Shown here: positions 13,206 to 18,345 of the stretch, one piece after another
Numbering within the stretch: the stretch's first letter is position 1
Layout of the letters: every line of letters begins with the position of its first letter
Origin: Chloroflexota bacterium
GTDB taxonomy: Bacteria; Chloroflexota; Anaerolineae; Caldilineales; Caldilineaceae
Length of the DNA: 18,345 nucleotides
Direction: 5' to 3'
Assembly: GCA_018969295.1 (NCBI GenBank)
Contig: JAGWYN010000066.1
Coordinates: 1-18,345 of the forward strand
Program-made: the position numbers and the translations under genes
The notes under the pieces: generated by a model
Seen by the model: the letters and a program-made list of their open reading frames with translations, nothing else
Databases searched by the model: none
What the model was told of the DNA's origin: nothing

Positions 13206-15227
13206 TTATTTTGCCTTCTGCTGCCCAGGCTGCCGGCCCAGCGCGTGCAGCCCAGCCTCCAACACCTGCGTGATGCGTTCCACATCGTAGACACAGCCAC
13301 GCCAGATGCCGCCACTTGCCTGCTGCAGCGCAGCCCACAGCCGCGTGTCAGCGGGCAGTCCAGGGTCTGGCGCAAGATCCGGGTGTGGGCCGCGCGCAGC
13401 CAGCACCGCTGCTCCCTGCTCCGGGCTGTACCGCTTCCCCCCATGCCCGACCAGGTCGATCTGCCCAGTCAACCCCACAGTATCGACCACGATCTGAAGG
13501 GTGTCCCCCTCACAGACCCGGCCCAGGGGGCCCCCCGCCAACGCCTCGGGCCCGACATGGCCAATACATGCGCCAGTGCTCACCCCGCTGAACCGCGCAT
13601 CGGTGATCAGCGCAACCTCCCTCCCCCACGACAGATACTTGAGCGCTGCCGTGATCTGATAGGTCTCCTCCATGCCACACCCCAGCGGCCCACGCCCCAT
13701 CAGGACAATCACATCCCCAGGCCGCACCGGATGTGCACTCTGCCCCTTGACCGCAGCGATCGCAGCCGACTCGCTGGTAAAGACCCGCGCCGGGCCTACT
13801 TTGTGGTAGACCCCTGCCCCATCGAGCAGACGACGGTCGATCGCCGTGCTCTTCACCACCGCACCCTCCGGAGCCAGGTTGCCCTGGACAAACGTCACGG
13901 TGCTCGTCAGCCCCTGCGCTCGCGCCCGCACCGGCGACAAAATCACCGTGTCCGGGTCCACCCCCTCCTGCTGAAAGAGCCAGTCACGCAGCCGCTGCCG
14001 ACGCTCGCTGACCTGCCACCGATCCAACAGATCCCCTAATTTTCCCCCCTGCACCGTCAACGCATTCAACCGCAGCAGCCCCAGATCGCGCAGGTGCAGC
14101 ATCACCTCGGGGACCCCGCCCGCCAGAAAAACACGCACCGTCGGATGGCCGACCGGACCGTTGGGCAGCACATCGACCAGCCGCGGGGTGCCCGCGTTGA
14201 CCGCACTCCAGTCCGCCATCTCCGGCACACGCAGCCCGGCAGCGTGCGCCAACGCAGGAAGATGCAGCAACAGATTGGTGCTCCCCCCAAACGCAGCGTG
14301 CACCACCATCGCATTGTGCAACGCATCTTCCGTCAATATATGACGGACGGTGATCCCCTGCTCCTCCAGCCGAACCAGTGCCCGCGCCGAACGCCGCGCC
14401 AGTTCCAGCCAGAGCGGCTGGCCCGACGGCGTCAACGCAGCATGCAGCAGTGAAAGCCCCAACGCCTCCGCCACCACCTGGCTGGTCGCAGCAGTCCCCA
14501 AAAACTGGCAGCCCCCCCCGGGACTGCCACACGCCCGACAGCCCAGCTCCGCAGCGGTCTGCAAGTCGATCTCCCCCTGGGCAAAACGGACCCCCAACGT
14601 CTGCACCTTGCCGGCGTCCTCTCCTTCTGTGGGCGGCAACGTGACCCCTCCAGGCACCAGAATCGCCGGCAGGTCAAGCTGACCCGCCAGGGCCAGCAAC
14701 ATGGCCGGCAGCCCCTTGTCACAGGTGGCCACCCCCATCACCCCGCGACGCGTCGGCAGCGAACGAATCAGCCTGCGCAGCACCACCGCCGCATCGTTGC
14801 GGTAGGGCAGGCTGTCCATCATGCCCGGCGTCCCCTGTGTGCGCCCATCACAAGGGTCTGTGACAAAACCGGCAAACGGAATCGTGCCCAGCCGACTCAA
14901 TTCCTCTGCAGCAGCCTGCATCAAAAGCCCAACCTCCCAATGGCCCGTATGATAGCCCAACGCCACCGGGGTGCCGTCCGGGCTGCGAATTCCACCCAGC
15001 GTGCTCAAAATCAAAAACTCGCGGCGCCGCAGCAGCGCCGGGTCCCAACCCATACCCGCATCCTGGGTCAGACCAAAAAGATGGCCGCTCGGCGCAGTTG
15101 CCAAAAAATCAGCGTCGAGCGGCAGCACCCCAGCCGGCCCAGGCCCATGCACCTGCACCCGGTACAGATCCGGTTCTTGCGAGTCGATCGGAATCCACTC
15201 CACCTCTCTGCCTGTTTTGTCAATCAT
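13206..15227 (-). CDS. yjhG: D-xylonate dehydratase, YjhG/YagF family
   Basis: The 673-aa protein aligns by eye over its whole length with E. coli YjhG/YagF, a longer subfamily of IlvD/Edd dehydratases that converts D-xylonate to 2-dehydro-3-deoxy-D-pentonate. Hallmark strings include SGHLFGLTQDAGMGW, DPCDGRTQGTPGM (C126), VATCDKGLPA (C169), GGGCQFLGTAATSQVVAEAL (C240), HAAFGGSTNLLLHLPA, LTSTVTF and TDARFSGVSTGACIGHVGPE. C126, C169 and C240 are the expected [2Fe-2S] ligands, and the serine in DARFSG is the expected catalytic base. GAGAGG stands 8 nt before the ATG. It is transcribed toward the sugar operon but on the opposite strand and is a second, distinct dehydratase at the locus. Its substrate could be another aldonate. 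Confidence 0.93.
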   Translation of the reverse strand: MIDKTGREVEWIPIDSQEPDLYRVQVHGPGPAGVLPLDADFLATAPSGHLFGLTQDAGMGWDPALLRRREFLILSTLGGIRSPDGTPVALGYHTGHWEVGLLMQAAAEELSRLGTIPFAGFVTDPCDGRTQGTPGMMDSLPYRNDAAVVLRRLIRSLPTRRGVMGVATCDKGLPAMLLALAGQLDLPAILVPGGVTLPPTEGEDAGKVQTLGVRFAQGEIDLQTAAELGCRACGSPGGGCQFLGTAATSQVVAEALGLSLLHAALTPSGQPLWLELARRSARALVRLEEQGITVRHILTEDALHNAMVVHAAFGGSTNLLLHLPALAHAAGLRVPEMADWSAVNAGTPRLVDVLPNGPVGHPTVRVFLAGGVPEVMLHLRDLGLLRLNALTVQGGKLGDLLDRWQVSERRQRLRDWLFQQEGVDPDTVILSPVRARAQGLTSTVTFVQGNLAPEGAVVKSTAIDRRLLDGAGVYHKVGPARVFTSESAAIAAVKGQSAHPVRPGDVIVLMGRGPLGCGMEETYQITAALKYLSWGREVALITDARFSGVSTGACIGHVGPEALAGGPLGRVCEGDTLQIVVDTVGLTGQIDLVGHGGKRYSPEQGAAVLAARGPHPDLAPDPGLPADTRLWAALQQASGGIWRGCVYDVERITQVLEAGLHALGRQPGQQKAK

Positions 15228-15322
15228 CTTGCTCGCCTCTCCAGACTGGATTCTTCACAACAAAAACCCAGAGCGCTGACCCTTGGGGGTCCAGACAGGG
15301 TTTGTTTACAAAAACATAAAAA

Positions 15323-15373
15323 GCTGTTAAACAGCCGGCTGCAGCTGCTTAATCAGCGGGCAATATACTTGCC
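15323..15373. promoter_or_regulatory. Three operator-like dyads between yjhG and the PhoX gene
   Basis: Dyad 1 is GCTGTTAAACAGC (15323-15335, perfect around one base). Dyad 2 is GCTGCTTAATCAGC (15344-15357, 12 of 14 symmetric). They share GCTG/CAGC ends and TTAA-like centres, about 21 bp apart, close to two helical turns. Dyad 3 is GGCAATATACTTGCC (15359-15373), whose centre holds TATACT (15364-15369), a possible -10 for the plus-strand gene; the matching -35 position is poor and is overlapped by dyad 2. The layout suits a dimeric repressor or activator acting on both divergent genes. The regulator is not identified. Confidence 0.5.
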
Positions 15374-15449
15374 TTGAATGTACAAAACAAGCATACCTGC
15401 ACCACCGTAAATTTGAAAAAACAACTCACATTTCAGGAGAGCACATCCC

Positions 15450-17219
15450 ATGTCTGAGACACACTTTTCAGAAACACACGCCGGGCAAGGACAAAGCCTG
15501 TGGCGCCGCCTGGTAGACAGCAAACTGGATCGGCGCAATTTTTTGAAAAATGCAACCCTGGCCGGGGTGGCCGCCATCGCAGCATCGCCGCTGCAGCTGC
15601 GGACCGCTTCGCCGACTGCGCTCGACGTAGCAGCCGCTGAGGCCGCTCCCCTCCACAATCCACGCCTGATCTTCTCCCCGATCGGGCCGTCGACAGCCGA
15701 TGATATCGTGCTGCCCGCCGGCTATTCTTACCAGGTGGTTGCCCCCTACGGTTTTGAACTGGCGAATGGACAAAAGGTAGGCTTCAACCATGACTGGATC
15801 GGCTTTTACCCGATCGACATGGTGGAAAAAGGAATCGACCCCAGCTACTATTTCAATGGGTTTCTGAGCCCACAGATGTCGAGCGAGGAAGGGCTGCTCG
15901 TCATCAACCACGAGTACTTCAACCCACTTTTTGTGGGCGGACACCTGGATCCGGCCACGGAGAAGAGCGCTGAGCAGCTTCAGGAAGAACAGCACTCGGT
16001 CGGCCTGAGTGTGCTGCATGTTCGCAAAAATGCTGAAGGACAGTGGGAGATTGTCGTCGATTCCCCGCACACACGACGCATCGACGCCACAAGCCCGCTG
16101 CTGCTGACCGGCCCGGCTGCCGAGCTGGATGGCGGCCCAGAGGCGATCGGCTCGCTGGCCAATTGTTCGGGGGGGGTCACCCCGTGGGGAACCGCCCTGA
16201 GCTGTGAAGAAAACTTCCAGGATTACCCCGTAGCGCTGCCCGACGGGTATGGCTGGGACCCAGCGGTCTACGGCAAAAAACACTACGGCTGGGTGGTCGA
16301 GGTCGATCCCTTCGATGCCACAAGCACCCCGCGCAAACACACCGCACTGGGACGCTTCCGCCACGAAAATGTGGCGATCGCCGTGGGCAAGGACGGCTCT
16401 GTGGTCGCCTACATGGGCGACGACAAAGCCGATTCGTGTGTCTACAAATTTGTGGCCGACAAAAAGTTGAGCGGCAATCGCGCCCAAGACATGACCATCC
16501 TGGAAAGCGGCAAGCTCTACGCCGCAGACTTCGGCAACGGCAAATGGCTGCTGGTCGATTACGATGCCCAGGAAGCCCTGCAAAAAGCAAAGAACAACGA
16601 GGATGCCCCTCTCTTCGCCTCCCAGGCAGAGGTGCTCGCCGATGCCCGCGCAGCCGCCCTGGCGCTGCGGGCCACACCGGTCGACCGTCCGGAAGATATC
16701 GAAATCCACCCGAAGGACGGCAGCATTTTTGTGGCGCTTACCAACAACACCGGCCACGGCAACTTCCATGGCCAGATCGTGCGAATTGTTGAAAGCGAAG
16801 GCGATCCCACCGCAGAAAGCTTCGACTGGAGCATCTTCGCTGTCGGCGGCCCGCAGAGCGGCTTCTCCTCCCCAGACAACCTGGTCTTCGACGCCGAAGG
16901 CAACCTGTGGATGGTGACCGATATCTCGAGCAGCCGCCAAAACAAGGGCATCTACAAATTCCATCTCAACAATGGACTCTTCTTCTTCCGCACAGAAGGA
17001 CCCTTTGCCGGCATCGCCTACCAGTTCGCTTCGGGACCGGTTCATTGTGAAATGACCGGGCCAGCCTGGACCCCAGATGGCAAGACCCTCTTCCTTTCCA
17101 TCCAGCATCCGGGCGAAGAGAGCCCGTCGCTCGATGAGTTGTCCAGCCACTGGCCCAACGGGGGCACCGAACGGCCTCTGCCCGCTGCCGTGGCCATTGC
17201 AGGGTTCCCGGGCTGGTAA
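15450..17219 (+). CDS. PhoX-family (DUF839) Tat-exported protein
   Basis: The 589-aa protein starts with a Tat signal (LDRRNFLKNATLAGVAAIAA; twin arginines at 28-29) and has PhoX-family signatures: LLVINHEYFNP (NHEY 153-156), NCSGGVTPWGTALSCEENF (C239, C252, E253, E254), RFRHENVAI, PDNLVFDAEGNLWMVTD and PAWTPDGKTLFLSIQHPGE. PhoX enzymes are six-bladed propellers; studied members are periplasmic alkaline phosphatases using Ca and Fe. Many relatives carry the DUF839 label without known activity, so phosphatase is likely but not certain. AGGAGA (15435-15440) precedes the ATG by 9 nt. It is divergent from yjhG. A link to sugar-acid catabolism, such as cleaving phosphorylated or lactone substrates outside the cell, is only a guess. 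Confidence 0.88.
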   Translation: MSETHFSETHAGQGQSLWRRLVDSKLDRRNFLKNATLAGVAAIAASPLQLRTASPTALDVAAAEAAPLHNPRLIFSPIGPSTADDIVLPAGYSYQVVAPYGFELANGQKVGFNHDWIGFYPIDMVEKGIDPSYYFNGFLSPQMSSEEGLLVINHEYFNPLFVGGHLDPATEKSAEQLQEEQHSVGLSVLHVRKNAEGQWEIVVDSPHTRRIDATSPLLLTGPAAELDGGPEAIGSLANCSGGVTPWGTALSCEENFQDYPVALPDGYGWDPAVYGKKHYGWVVEVDPFDATSTPRKHTALGRFRHENVAIAVGKDGSVVAYMGDDKADSCVYKFVADKKLSGNRAQDMTILESGKLYAADFGNGKWLLVDYDAQEALQKAKNNEDAPLFASQAEVLADARAAALALRATPVDRPEDIEIHPKDGSIFVALTNNTGHGNFHGQIVRIVESEGDPTAESFDWSIFAVGGPQSGFSSPDNLVFDAEGNLWMVTDISSSRQNKGIYKFHLNNGLFFFRTEGPFAGIAYQFASGPVHCEMTGPAWTPDGKTLFLSIQHPGEESPSLDELSSHWPNGGTERPLPAAVAIAGFPGW

Positions 17220-17235
17220 CAGCCCCCCCTTCTCA

Positions 17236-17274
17236 ATGTGTGCAGACGGCTGCCCCTTCGCCGTCTGCACACAT
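17236..17274. terminator. Perfect 15-bp hairpin after the PhoX gene
   Basis: ATGTGTGCAGACGGC (17236-17250) and its exact complement (17260-17274) are separated by the 9-nt loop TGCCCCTTC, 17 nt after the stop codon. The hairpin is very stable. The sequence after it (CAAACACCCTTCTTTCG) is only moderately pyrimidine-rich, so it may end transcription or simply protect the message end. Confidence 0.6.
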
Positions 17275-17330
17275 CAAACACCCTTCTTTCGTATAAATCT
17301 CGCCAACACGCCAAAAACAGACCTAGCACC

Positions 17331-17642
17331 ATGATTTTGAATCCCAACCTCGCACACGAACGCACTTTGCTCGGAGCTGTCGACAGCTATCTGGGCGAAC
17401 TGGTGCATGTCCGCCCCTTTTTGATACAACATTACCGGGAAATCTGTGAGAGCATGACAGAAGAATGGCTCGAAAACGGTGGGCCCAACGCAATCGATGC
17501 GCTGACCCCAGAGTGGCTCTCACACTATGTCGATCGACAGACCAATTCTGTCGCCGCCACAGAGGTTCTCTCTTCGTTCTGCACCTGGGCCGTCGAACAT
17601 GGCTTGATCGCCGAATCCCCTTTCCAAAGCGGTGCTCAATAG
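17331..17642 (+). CDS. Small ORF resembling a tyrosine recombinase N-terminal domain, probably truncated
   Basis: The frame is open from 17238, but the ATG at 17331 follows a TATAAA element (17292-17297), so this start (MILNPNLAHERTLLGAVDSY, 103 aa) is preferred; no clear Shine-Dalgarno is present. The all-helical sequence ending FCTWAVEHGLIAESPF resembles the SAM-like core-binding domain of phage/XerCD integrases, where such a segment precedes the catalytic domain. The catalytic domain with its R..H..R and Tyr residues is absent. The ORF stops at 17642, within a few bases of where the IS607 relic begins on the other strand, so it is probably a gene fragment cut by that rearrangement. Function is uncertain. 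Confidence 0.5.
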   Translation: MILNPNLAHERTLLGAVDSYLGELVHVRPFLIQHYREICESMTEEWLENGGPNAIDALTPEWLSHYVDRQTNSVAATEVLSSFCTWAVEHGLIAESPFQSGAQ

Positions 17643-17644
17643 GG

Positions 17645-17880
17645 AAAACTGTCCAATCGCCGCGTCGCTGAGCGCACACGCTAGACGGCAGTTCTTGAAC
17701 ATGCCCTTGACGTTCAGCTCCTCGATGACGAGAACCGACGGACGCTTGTCGGGGATGGCGCACGCCGCCTTGTTGCGCGCGTCCCTCCGCACGTTTGCCA
17801 CCTGCATATGCAGCCTGGCGACCTTCATTCGCACCTTTGACCGGTTCTTGCCACCTTTGACACGACGAGAAAGCCTGCGC
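17645..17880 (-). pseudogene. tnpB: tnpB fragment (RuvC-like nuclease of IS607/IS605 elements)
   Basis: About 78 residues of TnpB remain: QRRLSRRVKGGKNRSKVR, then KVARLHMQVANVRRDARNK, then SVLVIEELNVKGMFKNCRLA, ending near DAAIGQF. The EELN segment carries the RuvC-II glutamate. The N-terminal half with the RuvC-I aspartate motif and the C-terminal zinc finger and RuvC-III are missing. After the phenylalanine encoded near 17646 similarity ends and the frame runs opposite the neighbouring small ORF. A non-functional remnant. Confidence 0.75.
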
Positions 17881-18345
17881 TGTTGCCGCGCCGCCCGTAC
17901 AGTCGCAGACATGGAGGTGATGCTGGCGATGAAATCGGCCTCCAGATCCTCTTTGGTCTCGTTCGGAAACACAACCTCGACACGCCTGCCTTGCAGATCC
18001 AGCAGCGTGACAATGTAGTTGAACCCAACGTGCGTCAACCGATCTTTGTGTTCAACCACGATGACGTCCATTGAGCCATCCCTGAGCAGGGCGGTCAGTT
18101 TCGGCTTGCTTTCATTCAGCCCCGACCCCACCTCCGTCACGATCCTGCTCACCGTAAACCTTTGGCAATGGCGCAGGTCTGCAAGCGCTCAAGCTGTCGC
18201 ACCAGGTCGTCTTTCTGGTCGGCGCTCGACACCCTGGCGTAGAGGGCGATGCCGGCAGGTGCATCGATCTGCTCACGCACGATGACGGTGCCTGTTTCCG
18301 TCTGATAGGCGTCGAGCTTTCCCTCTTTCCACCAGCGCCATGCGG
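17876..18345 (-). pseudogene. tnpA: tnpA (IS607-type serine recombinase), frameshifted, start outside the window
   Basis: From the right edge the minus strand encodes WRWWKEGKLDAYQTETGTVI (end of the MerR-like DNA-binding part), then IALYARVSSADQKDDLVRQL with the serine-recombinase active site RVSS, then a stop at about 18155. The next segment, SRIVTEVGSGLNESKPKLTA through KEDLEADFIASITSMS, continues in another frame: one base appears lost near 18157. A second break near 17905 displaces the expected tail RLYGRRGNSAG into another frame, about two bases lost. The sequence then fuses to tnpB. Three lesions make an active enzyme very unlikely. Confidence 0.78.

Larger units (their letters stand above)
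17645..18345 (-). mobile_element. Decayed IS607-family insertion sequence, continuing past the right edge
   Basis: On the minus strand the stretch reads as IS607-type tnpA (serine recombinase) followed by a piece of tnpB, with two frame breaks and a large internal deletion. The left end of recognisable sequence is at about 17645. No terminal sequence could be defined, because IS607 elements lack inverted repeats and the right part is outside the window. Confidence 0.75.

Noticed and set aside
12954..14039. 361-aa plus-strand open frame
   Set aside because: Mostly antisense to the YjhG homologue; Pro/Arg/His-rich without recognisable domains.
17520..18152. Intact 210-aa serine resolvase or novel resolvase-TnpB fusion protein
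   Set aside because: It starts mid-domain at a GTG, with its N-terminal half in another frame upstream, and its last 40 residues read opposite another ORF; it is a decayed relic.

Overview
The window is a GC-rich bacterial chromosomal segment. Its protein content points to Chloroflexota, possibly a Caldilinea-like lineage: an EAD-like effector-associated domain joined to TPRs, a MalEFG-type sugar importer without its own ATPase, YjhG-type and ArDHT-type aldonate dehydratases, and an IS607 relic. The phylum is inferred from gene style only. No rRNA, tRNA or CRISPR array was recognised.

Layout. (1) Positions 1-1913, minus strand: a gene for an EAD1-like / transmembrane / TPR protein with its own sigma70-like promoter (1992-2020). 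An ATGA overlap couples it to a lipoprotein gene that runs off the left edge. (2) Positions 2087-3112, minus strand: a LacI-family repressor, divergent from (3). (3) Positions 3408-12675, plus strand: a tightly packed seven-gene operon behind a near-consensus promoter (TTGACT-17 bp-TATGAT). Its order is sugar-binding lipoprotein, two ABC permeases, Gfo/Idh/MocA dehydrogenase, ThDP (TPP)-dependent enzyme, aldehyde dehydrogenase, IlvD/Edd aldonate dehydratase. A 98-nt nested hairpin separates the binding-protein gene from the permease genes. (4) Positions 12676-12844: a convergent gap rich in short repeats and hairpins. (5) Positions 12845-15227, minus strand: a DUF333 lipoprotein and a YjhG/YagF-type D-xylonate dehydratase. 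(6) Positions 15450-17219, plus strand: a Tat-exported PhoX/DUF839 protein, divergent from yjhG across a region with three operator-like dyads, and followed by a perfect 15-bp hairpin. (7) Positions 17331-18345: a short integrase-N-terminus-like ORF that stops where a decayed IS607-type tnpA/tnpB relic begins; the relic continues past the right edge.

Working model (inference). A sugar, probably a pentose or related aldose, is bound by the lipoprotein, imported with a shared ATPase and oxidised by the Gfo/Idh enzyme. Its aldonate is then dehydrated by the IlvD/Edd enzyme and/or the YjhG homologue to a 2-keto-3-deoxy acid. No aldolase or second dehydratase that would complete the Dahms or Weimberg route is visible. 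Instead the operon holds a ThDP enzyme with the activating glutamate and an aldehyde dehydrogenase. This suggests decarboxylation of the 2-keto-3-deoxy acid to an aldehyde, then oxidation to a hydroxy acid (for xylonate, 3,4-dihydroxybutyrate). The LacI protein is the natural candidate regulator. This decarboxylative branch is the most interesting hypothesis in the window.
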